DNA of 64,000 bases from Aporrectodea caliginosa (GCA_020284085.1 JACEVL010000154.1:1612143-1676142), one strand, 5' to 3'; positions 34,981-46,675 are shown, numbered from the stretch's first letter. Notes: generated from the sequence alone by a model not told the origin. Numbers and translations are program-made.

Positions 34981-35820
34981 ATGAAGTCAGATGGTCTCCT
35001 AAGTTACAGGTGCTTAGCTTTGCCTGCCGGACAGAGGACATGAGGATGAAAGAGAGGACACGTCCTTTTGCCGAACGTCCGGCAAACCTATTTACAGTAG
35101 CCTAGAACTTTAATAGTCAAAGAGGTTATAACTATCTCTTTATAATAGTTATTTACATAGAGTATGGAATCTTGAATTTTGATACATATAAACAATTTAT
35201 CTGGTTATTTCACCCTATCTACACCCAGTCTCTTACAATCGTGAACTGCGAATTAATACCGCGCTTCATGTGAAGCTAACCACATTGTACCAGCGTCAGT
35301 TGTCGAATTACAAATTTAATTAATTAGTAATTATAATCCAAGTCCGTTTGAGAAGTGAGGGAGAAAAAACTGCTAAAGCAGGTTTCGTGGAGCGCAAGAA
35401 AGCTTAGAAGGCGCGGAATATTTAAATATAAACGATACAACGATTATCTGCGGATGAGTTTCTCTTGCGTTTGATACCAATGCGCTATAAAAGTTATATA
35501 TGTGAATGGCGCATCCTTAACGTGACTTCCGGTATAGGCGTAGAGTAACGTAAACATGCTATAGCCGACTGTTTAACATTGGATTTAAAAAAATTGTAAA
35601 AAATTAACGGATCGTTTCCGCAGATCGAGAATAGGTGCGATCGACTAGTTTAGGTGCCAGGTATCACCAGGTAAGATTTGGTGCCTCTAGGACCACCCCA
35701 GTAAATCCCGAGTTTTACCAATGTAAAAGCCTCAAAATGTCTTAAGTCATTTATATCACTTAAAAATAAAAGAAATAAAAAGTGAGAAAGAAGCCAATGT
35801 TGCAAGTATAGATAATAATA

Positions 35821-36050
35821 ATAATAATATCTTTTCTTTAATAAGCGCCTGACAAACGCACTGCGCTGTACATTTACATGTTATGCAATTTAAATCTTAA
35901 CTACTAACAGAACAGACAGCCTGCAATACAACGGCGCTAATAGCAGCCTACAAAGCATATCCGCCCTACGGGGCTCGAACTCAGTACCTCTCGGTCTCTG
36001 TGCCAGATGTTATCCAATGCGCCATCGGACCCCCCATCGGACCCCCCCCC
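35821..36050 (-). mobile_element. tRNA-derived SINE (family B), second copy
   Basis: Same head and body as 28451-28704 (GATGGCGCATTGGATAACAT, box B GAGTTCGAGCCCCG on the minus strand), with a different tail (TAATATCTTTTCTTTAATAA). A CGGACCCCCCAT duplication lies at the head end. Confidence 0.75.
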
Positions 36051-36163
36051 ATCGAACAGTGCCAATGTTGGAACTCCCCAATGATGAACGAAGCAAAGAA
36101 TAGTTGAATGGGTAAAAGCAATAATAATAGTAATAACTACGACAATTTATATGGCGCCGTTAT

Positions 36164-36226
36164 TCAGCTGTTTTGTAAGGCGCCCTTGTAACGGCATGTT
36201 ACAAGGGCGCCTTACAAAACAGCTGA
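36164..36226. repeat. 29-bp-arm near-perfect hairpin
   Basis: CAGCTGTTTTGTAAGGCGCC continues to CTTGTAAC, then a 5-nt loop GGCAT, then the exact reverse complement. It is flanked on the left by ATATGGCGCC, so it may be a palindromised retroposon tail. Confidence 0.9.
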
Positions 36227-36884
36227 GTAGTGTAGTCAACAGGTTTAAAAATGTTCTGAAATGTCATAAACTAAATAATTTGCCATTTGGCAAATGTGAA
36301 ACGTATGTATTTTGAATCTGGAATTTATCCACAAAAGCCTGAAATTTAATGCCACATTGCCACCTATACATAGTTGTTTTGGCTGACTGCTAGTAATAAA
36401 ACTTAATCTAAGGAACGTACCTTACGATTACGCGCTATATTAACACTGAACTACAAACAACCCAATTTATATCGCAATGAAATTGATAATACTTGACAAT
36501 ATAGACAGACGATTGTTTAAACATGGCAAGTTAAAGGCGTGAGAAAAATGTATTAGTTATTACTGAGAACGAATGAACGCTTTTCCTTCGCAACTAGTAA
36601 ACACGAAGCATCGCTAAGGCTCAGATGCGTTATTTTTTAGAGTCGACGCTCCATGCCGTCATAAATTAATAGCGGCAGTGCAGAGCCATCTATACGCATG
36701 GACGGCTCTGCGGCAATCTATCTAATAGTTACACTAAATAAAAATTAGAAATAAGGCGTATTCCGGTAAACAGCTGAGTTTAAACAAATTTCGGTAAAAT
36801 GTCTGCTACATTAGGCTAACTCTCCGAGTAGGACTCCCCAATGTTTGAACACCTCAGCGACAACGCCGACACATTTGGTTCAAG

Positions 36885-36960
36885 ATTTCTACCCAGCTGC
36901 GCCCCCTAGCGAACTCAGTTATAATGAGTAGGGTCTATGCTGACCGCTTACTGCAGATGA
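36885..36960 (+). repeat. SINE family C tail fragment
   Basis: TTTGGTTCAAGATTTCTACC and CCCCCTAGCGAACTCAGTTA match the 3' half of the SINE at 32092-32245. Confidence 0.6.
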
Positions 36961-37234
36961 GACCGCGGGGTAGTGGCCACCCGCTTCATATGCCGAGGCT
37001 AAGGCAATGAAGTCCTTTATATTAGGCCTACACTTCAATGACTTCATACCCATGGATGCCACAGCGCTAGCTTAAGGAACTGCTCTTCTTCTTCTTCTTA
37101 CGGGCTGCTCTGATATAGGCCTAAATCTTTATTTCGCCAAACAATCACAGTTAATATTTTAATAGGCCTAGGTCTACATGCACAGTAAAACCACAGAAAT
37201 GGATGCTATCGATTTGAAATCCAACTGGGCACAT

Positions 37235-37728
37235 AGTATAATATATCATAGATCTTTCACTCTTTCAGTGGAATACACTGTTTAGGAGGGACAATCGCCG
37301 AGGCGCGCAGCGCCGAGCAGGGGGAGGGGTTTGGGGAGGGGGATGTGCCCCCTGCCCACTGAAATTTTTTTGAATTTCCACACTGTAATGGTAGCAATTT
37401 AAGCTGTCATCTGAACAAAATTGCTCTATTATTTCAGTGCTGATAGGAACCAGCTGTTACTCATAGCTACGATGTAGTTTGAGTCGTGTTTTAGTTTGAC
37501 TGCAGACAATACTTGCAAAAAAAAATATAAAAAAGTAAGTAAAAGTTTCGAAGTTTAACGTACAAGCAATGTCATCCAAAGATTTAATTTCGCAGTTGGA
37601 AAATATGACTAAAAAAATTTTTGCAATTAGTTATTTCGGGGGGGTTTGAACCCGTAAAACCCCCCCCTAAATACGCCCATGAGTATAATATATCATAGAT
37701 CTTTCACTCTTTCAATGGAATAGACTGT
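37235..37728. repeat. 47-bp direct repeats flanking a 400-bp insert
   Basis: AGTATAATATATCATAGATC and onward occurs at 37235-37281 and 37682-37728 with few differences. The second copy starts exactly where the CATG end of the G-rich repeat stops, so the repeat probably arrived with a target duplication or a rearrangement. Confidence 0.8.
37636..37681. repeat. End of the 'CATGGGCGTATTTAGGGGGG' repeat family
   Basis: CGGGGGGGTTTGAACCCG, then a C-run and TAAATACGCCCATG; nearly identical to 42470-42515. Confidence 0.7.
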
Positions 37729-37981
37729 AGACGAACAATGAACAGTAGGCCTATAGCTTACCCATGAAAAATCGGTTTTATTATGACAAATGAAAAATTG
37801 TTTGCAAAAACAATCAAAATGTCGGCCTAACTTGTAAGCCTATTCACATTGGCTGCCAGAAACTGCAACAGGTCAGCATTTAGGCCTAGTAACAAAATTA
37901 CAAGCGTAATTATATGGGGTTTCAGAAATTGAGAGGTAACGATAGGCCTACCTTCCACTTCTTGGACGAAGGCGGTGGGCT

Positions 37982-38508
37982 CAGTGTTATTTCTATTAAC
38001 TGTAACTGTAACTGAAATAGCAATATAACTGAAAAATGTTTGTCAGTTAACTGTAACTGTAACTGAAACTGAAAATGCTGAATAACTGAAACTGTAATAG
38101 AAACTGAAAAACAAAAACTGTTAACTTGAAAATAAAACATAAGTGTTTTTTCCTTACGTACTTCTGAAACATCGGTTCTTTCCTAACTTACTCATTGAAT
38201 CCTACTCTAGTCTATGGTCAGTTTACCATGCTAATTTCACTTCCGGTACCTTTTCCTTTCGGTTTTGTTTCATTCATTAATTTAGGCGCTAAACCGTAAA
38301 GCAATCGACGACTATGAAAACAATGTTTAACCCAAATAACGGTCGAAAATAATAACTGAAACTGTAACTGAAAAATAAAAAAACTAACTGAAACTGAAGA
38401 GTCTCATTGCAGTTAACTGTAACTATAACTGTAACTGAAAAATCACAAATTAGATAACTGTTACTGAAACTGTAGCCTAACTGAAAAATCATAACTGAAA
38501 TAACACTG
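37982..38508. mobile_element. hAT-like MITE
   Basis: Starts CAGTGTTATTTC and ends GAAATAACACTG; flanks GGTGGGCT and GGTGGGCC match 7 of 8. The interior is largely (AACTGTAACTGAAA)n-type sequence on both sides of a non-repetitive core. Confidence 0.8.
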
Positions 38509-38656
38509 GGTGGGCCTACTGCACAACACACCCGGCCACCTAGGAAAGCAATTCTCACATTTTTAGTAGGCCTAGTATGAGCTTTGCATTTATTACTACA
38601 TGATCAAATTATATAGGCCTATATAAGACCCCTATTTATAAAACGAGTTGGTTTAG

Positions 38657-40532
38657 TAGGGTGGTCCGGGGAAATATGGACACCTTAAGAATTTTTCATC
38701 ATTTGAGCAGTCCATGCACATATAAAAAAGATATTATTGTATAATGTGATGCAGAATTGCTATACCTTTTAATGGGACAACTGCATTTTGTGATATTCTA
38801 AAATGTTATTGGTTGAGAACATAAAGAAATATTTTATAAAGTGTCCATATAACCCCAGGGTGTGGGGCAATACGGACACAGTATGTCCATTTTACCCCAC
38901 ATATGTCCATAACAACCTCATTATTATACTAGTATCAATCGTTCGAAAAGCAGAGGGATTTAATTTTGCACAGCAAGGTAACAGTTTAGGCATATATAAC
39001 AACCATTTTTGCCTAGTTTATACACGAAAACCTTACTAGAATTACTATGGAGAAGAAATTATTCCAAAAGGACAAGTTCACTTTAGAAATGTAAATTTCA
39101 CAATTAAATTGCAAATACGAAAGCCAAGCCATAGCAAAATATAAACATAAAAACTCATTACAATCAGTAGGCCCTACCTAATCACTGTCATTGCGAATCT
39201 CACAGAAATGTATCTTGATCATTATCAGCTCCTGCACAACTCTTGTGTGCCCAGAGATTGCATTTCTGGCATGAAATCCAACTCTCAGCAGAAGCTGCAA
39301 ATAAGACAGCACAATAGAGATCTGTGTCATCTTCTTCATCTTCTTCAATTTCAGATTGTTTTCTTTTTCTTGTTATCTTTTTCTCAATTTTCCTTTCGAC
39401 TATTTTCTTTCCTGTTTTCTTTTCTATGTTCTTTCCATTTTTCTCTTCATATCTCTTTCATTAACCTTCCTCATTTTCTTTTCCATAATATTTCCTGCTT
39501 TCTTTTCCTTGTTCTTTCCGGGTCCTTTTGAAGTAGTTATCTTCTTTTTATTCCCTTCTAACATGGTTTTAGATTGTGCTATGAGAAACAGTTAACTTTT
39601 TCTCCTACTTCCATGACGAATCACTAAAGTTATTTTTGCATTAGGAATGTCTGAAAATGATGTTTTCGGCATTTCTGTCTGTGCAGCTGTTGATGGAACA
39701 AGATCATCGTTGACCTGATAGGACTGCTGGACTGCTGAGTCGGCTGATATTCCACCTCTTGTTGCGGCTTTAAAATTGTTGGATGGCCCAAAACTGTCTT
39801 CATAGAACTTACACATCTTTTCAATTTCAGTTTCCTTCGTAAGGAAGTACGAGGAACATTCTAATCTTTGGCAGCTTTCTTTAATGACATTCCACCTTCA
39901 ACGGCAGCGACAGCAATACCTGCATCTTCTTCTGACCATTGTGCTCGCAAATTCTTTGTATTGTACAGTCTAACCATTTCTCTATATAAAAAACCTTGTT
40001 ACTATAGGGCTATAGGCACAAGTTTGGGCGGTAGGCCTAATAATACAAATGAAATAGGGTTATTCCTAACACTTAGGTAATCATATCGGGGCAATATGGA
40101 CATTGCACAGTGTTATATGGACACTGGCCATATTACCCAGACTAGTAGTGACCATATAGCCCCAATTGAGTAGCAGTAACAATTTTGTGAAAATGGCGTT
40201 CTACCATGTGCAACGCAATTAGTAAAAGCAACGTTTCGAAGGCCAGATGCAATAACAAATCAATGGAATTTTTATGAAAATTTCATCCAACAAATCATTG
40301 TGAAAAAATAGTAAGTTATACTCACCATACCCTTTACGAAAATATGTCAAATATTGAAAAAATTCGATGAAAATTCTAAACTCAACAAGTAATCTTTTCG
40401 CTATGATTACGAAATTCACCGGAAACAGCATAAGTATGACACTGCACTAGAATTACCATAGACTTGATATTTAACTAGAATGACGGGGTGACCATAAAAC
40501 CCGGAGTGACCATATTACCCCGGGCGACCCTA
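38657..40532. mobile_element. Pogo-like (Tc1/mariner) element, internally deleted
   Basis: The imperfect TIRs GGGTGGTCCGGGGAAATATG and its counterpart ending CATATTACCCCGGGCGACCC lie between TA dinucleotides (38657-38658 and 40531-40532). The minus strand keeps the start and end of a pogo-type transposase (next entry). The central catalytic region is missing. Confidence 0.75.
39190..39985 (-). pseudogene. Pogo-type transposase remnant
   Basis: From about 39985 down, the minus strand reads LRAQWSEEDAGIAVAAVEGG, then MSLKKAAKD, a psq-type helix-turn-helix. After a stop and frameshifts come VPRTSLRRKL and GHPTILKPQQEVE, typical of the pogo linker. The DDE core is gone. The end, near 39200, is Lys-rich and then WISCQKCNLWAHKSCAG, a PHD-like zinc-finger ending common in animal pogo proteins. 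Clearly dead. Confidence 0.7.
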
Positions 40533-40582
40533 CTAGTAGCAAAATCCTAATGCTTTAACATGCATAATTATCTGAATTTCAG

Positions 40583-40699
40583 TCCCAACAAGAAGGAATC
40601 GGAGCTCGCTGCAGGGGCCGTGGACCGTGATTTCGTTGCAAGGGTCCGGCAGTTCATCAGTCTTGTTTCGTTCAAACAGTTTGATGCAGACCAGGCTAG
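40583..40699 (+). CDS. Candidate internal coding exon of an unidentified plus-strand gene
   Basis: Acceptor ATCTGAATTTCAG and donor GCTAG|GTAGGT bracket 117 nt that are open in one frame (1 nt, 38 codons, 2 nt). The peptide (PNKKESELAAGAVDRDFVAR, then VRQFISLVSFKQFDADQA) is amphipathic and of normal composition, unlike the surrounding repeats, and GC content rises locally. I do not recognise the protein; a faint likeness to the pre-membrane segment of ABCD-type transporters is too weak to use. No partner exon was found. Confidence 0.5.
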
Positions 40700-41177
40700 G
40701 TAGGTCTATATTTCAGTCCACCCGCCTCTGAGAAATTCACTGTATTCAGGTTAGCGTCACAGCTGGCTCCGTTGGTTGTATCGCATTAGCAGCTATAGCC
40801 AGCTGGAAAATCTCAACTTCTGAAGATCTTACAAGTCCAAAATCAGCAACCTTTGGAACTGATGATTTTATGTGCGCTAATAAATTTTATTTTTCCATAA
40901 AATATAAATAGAGGACAAACGTGTTATTCAATGCCTTACGAACAGCCTAACAGGAATGCCTCCTGAATTTTATAGGCCTACTGCAACCATCGGTAAATAG
41001 CTTATACTTGATTCTGAGAGTTATGGACTCGGAATTTCGCTAATGCATTAGGCTATAGTTTACCAGAAAATATTAGAAATAATTCGGCTCTAAGGTCAGA
41101 GACCCTATTAAACAATCTGAGATATTTTCATGGGTCGACTTATTTCTTCGCGTGATCTAATATGACCAAAAATGAGT

Positions 41178-41178
41178 T

Positions 41179-41277
<99 letters not shown>

Positions 41278-41375
41278 GTCTCTGTCTGTCTCTGTCTCCC
41301 TGTCTCTCTCCCTCCCACGAGTCCCTCGCTCCCTTCCTCCTTCCTCCGTCCCTCTCTCTCTCTCTCACACTCACT
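41178..41375. repeat. (TC)n microsatellite and pyrimidine-rich flank
   Basis: About 95 bp of pure TC followed by CTGTCTCTGTC and CCCTC runs to about 41375. Confidence 0.97.
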
Positions 41376-41719
41376 CACTCACACACCCACGCACACACTT
41401 TCTATGTATCTACCGACCTCTGCTTTCCATCCATCCTCTCATTTTCCTGTTCCTATGAATCAGCGGAACCTTGCAGCAGCAGCAGCAGCAGCAGCCTGGC
41501 TGGCACCGGGTCGTGCTACTAGGGTGCGTGTTTCGTGTTTTTCGTGACCCAATTGTGATTATCTTTCGAGCGCTCGTAATTGCCAATCGCCCTCTAGGCT
41601 ACACTATGGGAGCGAATAACCGCCAAACGATTGATCGAGGCAAACGGCGACAAACGGCCGATCAACAGAGGGTGCCACCAACCACTATGGACCGAGACAC
41701 TGCAGGGAGCCAGAGGTAT

Positions 41720-42300
41720 ACAGCCACTGCCACGACATGGAGCCAACAACATTTGGACACAAAATCTCACCTGCCTTCCAATTCAATATTATTATTCCTC
41801 CATCGGTCTGCATATTCATTCAACTAATTCCGTACTCGATGGTGTTCAGAATAACATCACGAGCTCTATGTGGACAAGGGTAGAGTGACAGCATTATTTT
41901 GTTCTACTCGAATTGTCTGCTGGCTTTGATACTGTGGATCATTCACTTCCTTTGCATTGTCGTAGTAATGGTTTGCGGTTCTGGTTCTGCACTGAATTAG
42001 ATGGCTATGTATTTCTGCCCGGTCACGTAATCAGTATACCTACTTCAAATTCAATAGCAATAATATTTGTTCAATGCTTTGCTGACATGTGGAGTTCCTC
42101 AGAGGTCGGTGCTTGGTCCTCCCAGGTTTCCTATCTTCTTCAGTTATTCACAATCCAACGGCTTCGCTCAACCCGCTCTTCTTTCGCCCTAACAGGCCTA
42201 ACTCTTCTCCGACCTTCCGTCACCCCATCGCTACATTTGGAAATCGCTCGATAGCCATCATAGCTCTATATGACCTCTGGAATAAACAGTCTTTAACGTG
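41720..42300 (+). mobile_element. LINE RT fragment (CR1/L2-like)
   Basis: LELSAGFDTVDHSLPLHCRS (near 41905) is the non-LTR RT motif normally written D-L-S-A-A-F-D-T-V-D-H. Further on, ISIPTSNS and VQCF correspond to the next RT block, after which the frame breaks. Upstream, ITSRALCGQG in another frame matches the segment just before that motif. Several frameshifts; dead. Confidence 0.7.
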
Positions 42301-42359
42301 AAAAGGTTGCTACGAATCTCGAGACCTCTCAGCAACGCTTATGCGATCAGCCGCACTCA

Positions 42360-42515
42360 GAGGGGTAGCCATGAAACAATTTCGGAAGGGGTTTTAAGTC
42401 TTCTGGGGAGGGAGTTTCCATAGGAAATGGTGGAAATTTCTACATTTTTAGTTTTTAATATTAACTTATTTTGGGGGGGTTTGAACCCGTAAAACCACCC
42501 CCTAAATACGCCCAT
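42360..42515. repeat. G-rich 'CATGGGCGTATTTAGGGGGG' repeat copy
   Basis: From GGGGTAGCCATGAAACAATT to a right end TTTGGGGGGGTTTGAACCCG...TAAATACGCCCATGG. The ends are imperfect inverted repeats. Confidence 0.55.
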
Positions 42516-42519
42516 GGTC

Positions 42520-43646
42520 GCGAGTTTTGCACCACTTTCAGGTACCGTAACTGGGTTATCGCACTACTCAAAACCACATATAATCAATGACCAAAGGCTG
42601 GATTGTGTGGCTGTGAGACTCTCTGTTCGTCTTGCAGCAAGTATTTACGTATGGAACTCACAGTTGCCCTTGCGGATGACTTAATTGTGGCGGCGGAGAG
42701 ACCGCATGGCCTTGCTTGTAACGTGGGTTCTGGGCGCATCGCCTGGCACGCGGTCTTAATTAGGCCTAAATGATCACATCTGTCGAAACCTTGGTCGTGC
42801 GGGTTTCCCTGCAATCAAAGAACCACCTGCAGTCTATGCATTAGCGTCGCCACGGGGCGAAGCAAATGGGCAGCTGCCCCATGCCTACTCAGACTGGGTC
42901 GTGGGATTCGTGCAAATCCGGTGAGCTTTGTATTTTTGGGGTGGGGTACACCATAGGCACCGACTTTTGCTTTTGTCTCTGGGTGCATGGGTTCTACTCA
43001 GGGAAACTTTTTATATTCTACATTGCTGTAGGTGAGTTTAAGTGCATTTTTTCGGATAAATAAAATTGTTTTCTTGTCAAGGGTTACGTGGTTAGGAAAA
43101 GTATTTGAAACTCACGTGACGGTGTCAGTTATGCAACTGCATACATGGTCCCAAATTTGTGTCTGTAGCCTGTCTTATAAACAGGAAATTTGCAAATTTG
43201 AATTTAAGGTACGAATTCTTCTGGGTGCGACGAACCCACTGAACTTTCTCTCTGCGGTTTGACATTTTCTTCCATTAGTGTCGATCATCACCCAATTGCA
43301 GTTACTAACTGTAGAGTGTAGAGTGACTAGAGTCCGACGCAGACTTGAGTGTGACTCAGATCACCGAATGGTTGTTGAGATTCTTTCGACCAGGCTAACA
43401 CGACTAGGGCCACGATGCCTAATAAATGTGAGATCAGGCTCGTAAAGACCCATTATTACGAATGACTATGAAACAGAATTGAGAAAACGCAATATTGCAA
43501 CAAGACTTAGTCTTGAAGCCTTGAAGGTCACACGAACTTGGACATCTTTAAGAATGCAACGCAAGAAGTAGCGCTCCCGACCTAACGGCAATGAAAACTG
43601 AAATAAGTGTTCACTGTATCGTGCAAAGGTAGCAGCATCGGCTATG
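42520..43646. other. Nothing recognised
   Basis: Short frames only. No splice-supported exon or delimited repeat. Confidence 0.35.
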
Positions 43647-45401
43647 TATATATGTTACAGGCAATGTGTAAAATCAGGGATTTTGTAAAATGCCTGAAAT
43701 TTTTAGGCAATTTGTAAAATCCCCAATTCACTCGGGCACTTTACAAAATCCCTGAAAAAACCAGGGATTTTGTAAATTCCCTGAAATCTGATGATGAAAA
43801 TTTGACAGATTGCCTGAAAGTGACTAAAATTATCGAAGTTTTACAAACTACCTGAAAAAACCAGGGATTTTGTAAAATCCCTTAAATCTGATGATTACAG
43901 GCAATGTGTAAAATCAGGGATTTTGTGAAATCCCTTAAATCTGATGATTACAGGCAATGTGTAAAATCAGGGATTTTGTGAAATTTCTAGGCAATTTGTA
44001 AAATAACCAATTCACTCGGGCACTTTATAAAATCCCGGGATATAAAAACCAGGGATTTTGTAAAATCCCATAAATCTGATCATGTCCGCCTTTGGCTGCG
44101 TGTCCGACATGTCCGCTGGCTATGTTTCAAGTCATGTGGTCGGGGCCGTGACTTATTTGTTCCCTTCCCCTTAGGAGCCTAAATAGAGCTTTGAGTTGTC
44201 GTGACGGATTGTCAATCAATAAGAATAAAAATAAATAAATAAATAAATAAATAAAATAAATAAATAAATATAATTAAATTTATTTATTTAATCAATTAAT
44301 TAATTAATTAAATTTAATATATAAATAAAAAATAAAATAAAAAATAAAATAAAAATAAATAAAAATAAAAATAAATAATTAATTAATTAAATTATTAATT
44401 ATCTAATTAATTAAATGAATTAAATAATTAAATTTATTTATTTATATAATTGTTTAATAAATTGTTAAATAAATAATTAATAATTCAATTAATTAATTAT
44501 TTATTTTTATTTATATTTATTTAATAAAATAAAATAAATAATTATATGAATAAATAAATTTATTTATATAATTATTTATTTTATTTTATATTTTATAAAA
44601 ATAAAATAAAATAAATAATTATATGAATAAATAAATTTAATTATTTAATTCATTTAATTAATTAGATAATTAATAATTTAATTAATTAATTTTTTATTTT
44701 TATTTTTATTTATTTTTATTTTATTTTTTATTTTATTTTCTTATTTATATATTAAATTTAATTAATTAATTAATTAATTAATTAAATGTAATTATATTTA
44801 TTTTATTTTATTTATTTATTTATTCTTATTAATTGATAATCCGTCACGACAACTCAAAGCTCTATTTAGGCTCCTAAGGGGAAGGGAATAAACAAGTCAC
44901 GGCCCCGACCACATGACTTGTAACATAGCCGGCGGACATGTCGGACACGCAGCCAAAGGCGGACATGATCAGATTTATGGGATTTTACAAAATCCCTGGT
45001 TTTTATATCCCGGGATTTTATAAAGTGCCCGAGTGAATTGGTTATTTTACAAATTGCCTAGAAATTTCACAAAATCCCTGATTTTACACATTGCCTGTAA
45101 TCATCAGATTTAAGGGATTTCACAAAATCCCTGATTTTACACATTGCCTGTAATCATCAGATTTAAGGGATTTTACAAAATCCCTGGTTTTTTTCAGGTA
45201 GTTTGTAAAACTTCGATAATTTTCGTCACTTTCAGGCAATCTGTCAAATTTTCATCATCAGATTTCAGGGATTTACAAAATCCCTGGTTTTTTCAGGGAT
45301 TTTGTAAAGTGCCCGAGTGAATTGGGGATTTTACAAATTGCCTAAAAATTTCAGGCATTTTACAAAATCCCTGATTTTACACATTGCCTGTAACATATAT
45401 A
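43647..45401. mobile_element. 1.75-kb foldback element: near-perfect giant palindrome
   Basis: The two halves are reverse complements about the centre at 44524. Paired positions keep a constant sum (for example 43731 with 45317 and 44201 with 44847 both give 89048), so there is no net length difference; single-base indels compensate. The outer ends are TTACAGGCAATGTG and its complement, abutting TATATA on both sides. Each arm repeats hairpin-like modules (AGGGATTTTGTAAAATCCCT), then a unique GC-richer part (GGCGGACATGTCGGACACGC on the right arm), then a roughly 600-bp AT-rich centre of AAAT/AATT runs. No coding capacity. Confidence 0.9.
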
Positions 45402-46675
45402 TATATACCGCTGGACAAAATGCATAGCCAATTTACAAGAACCGTAAGAAAAACTATTTCTGTTATGGACTTTGACTGCAAAAATTAACAAGGGCCTAAA
45501 ACGTACGTGCTCCATTTGATATCAACTGCTACAAAATGCGTTGGCTTCTGCTGGGGGAGCTTACGACACTCTCCCAGACCCCTAGTCGTTATAGGCTTCG
45601 TGCCTTCAGCACTCGCGAATTAGGCCTTCGGCGCTTGCAAAATGAGCACCCCAGGAAAACTTTTTGTTCGTGCCTCTGGCTCAGATCCATACCTTGGCCC
45701 CCCCAACTTCGAAGCTCTGACGACGCCACTGGGTCTATCCAGAACTTACAACACAAGGACAGACGAGCTTATGCTCATCTCATGGTGCAATGGCTGCTGC
45801 TTGATTTAGGATGTCACTGTATAGCTAATAAATACCGTGGCTGCTTCCTATGTGGTGCTACTCTATGTTCGGCCGGTTGAGCAGCGGACAGAGCGGTATG
45901 TAGAAAAATATCAAGATACAGTTCACTCCTGCACAGCATCATTTTATTCCGCTGGCCTTTGAAGCTCTGGGCCTATGTATTAACGGCGCTGCCCTCGATT
46001 TTTATCACGGAGCTAGGGCGCTTTCTATATAGCATGTATCTGGAGACGCAAGAGAAACATGCTATCTTTTCCAGCACTTAAGTTATCAGTTGAGATCCAA
46101 CGTTTTAATGCTGTCGAGTATAGGCCTATACTGGAACTCGGCAAGATAGCCAATCCATTGTCTATTTCTCTTGAGCTTTTTTCCGGTCCCGATGTATGTA
46201 TAGACCTATGACAATAATAAGATGCTGATGCTGATGATTATAGTGATGATATTTTAATATTAATATAATTTAACCTGGAGTCTGTAGCGTATACATACGG
46301 GCATGAGCGGGGAGATAAAAAGGAGCCATAGCCAGGGAAAAGATAGGACAGACTGCAGGACAGTACAAGGAGAGGACATGGAGATGGCAAAGGACAGAAC
46401 AGGAGAAGCCAGGAAGAAAAGTGACAGGATATGGAGAGGCCATCGAGACAGTAATGAGAGAACTGACTTTGACAGGAACTGGAGAAGGGCAGAGAGAAAA
46501 AAGGACAGAGAGAGAGAGAGAGGACGGGTGGATAGAGGAAAAGAGATGGATATTACGACTATAACGTATACCATTGGCTCAAGGTCGTCTATTGGCTTCT
46601 GTCGGCGTCGGGTATGTTGATCCCGATAGTAGATGGCTATGCATTATTTCATGCTTCTTTAAACTATTGTCTCTC
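45402..46675. other. Nothing recognised beyond one transposon end
   Basis: The segment ending near 45732 (GAAGCTCTGACGACGCCACTG) looks like the right end of a CAGTGGCG-type hAT MITE, but I find no left end. No gene seen. Confidence 0.35.

Larger units (their letters stand above)
33433..35719. mobile_element. Long-TIR DNA transposon with OTU remnant (MULE-like)
   Basis: TIRs of about 390 bp (33433-33822) and 327 bp (35393-35719) begin GG(T)A(G/A)AACTCGGGATTTAC. Both ends are flanked by an exact 8-bp duplication AATGTAAA (33425-33432 and 35720-35727). Long TIRs with 8-9 bp duplications are typical of Mutator-like elements, some of which carry OTU or Ulp1 proteases. A degenerate OTU-like segment (34026-34274) fits this. 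The interior is mostly lost and is interrupted by a hAT-like insertion. Merlin-like is an alternative. It sits about 0.9 kb upstream of the CCDC13 start. Confidence 0.8.

Noticed and set aside
45536..45880. 114-residue plus-strand frame
   Set aside because: Overlaps what looks like a CAGTGGCG-type transposon end; no conserved motif.
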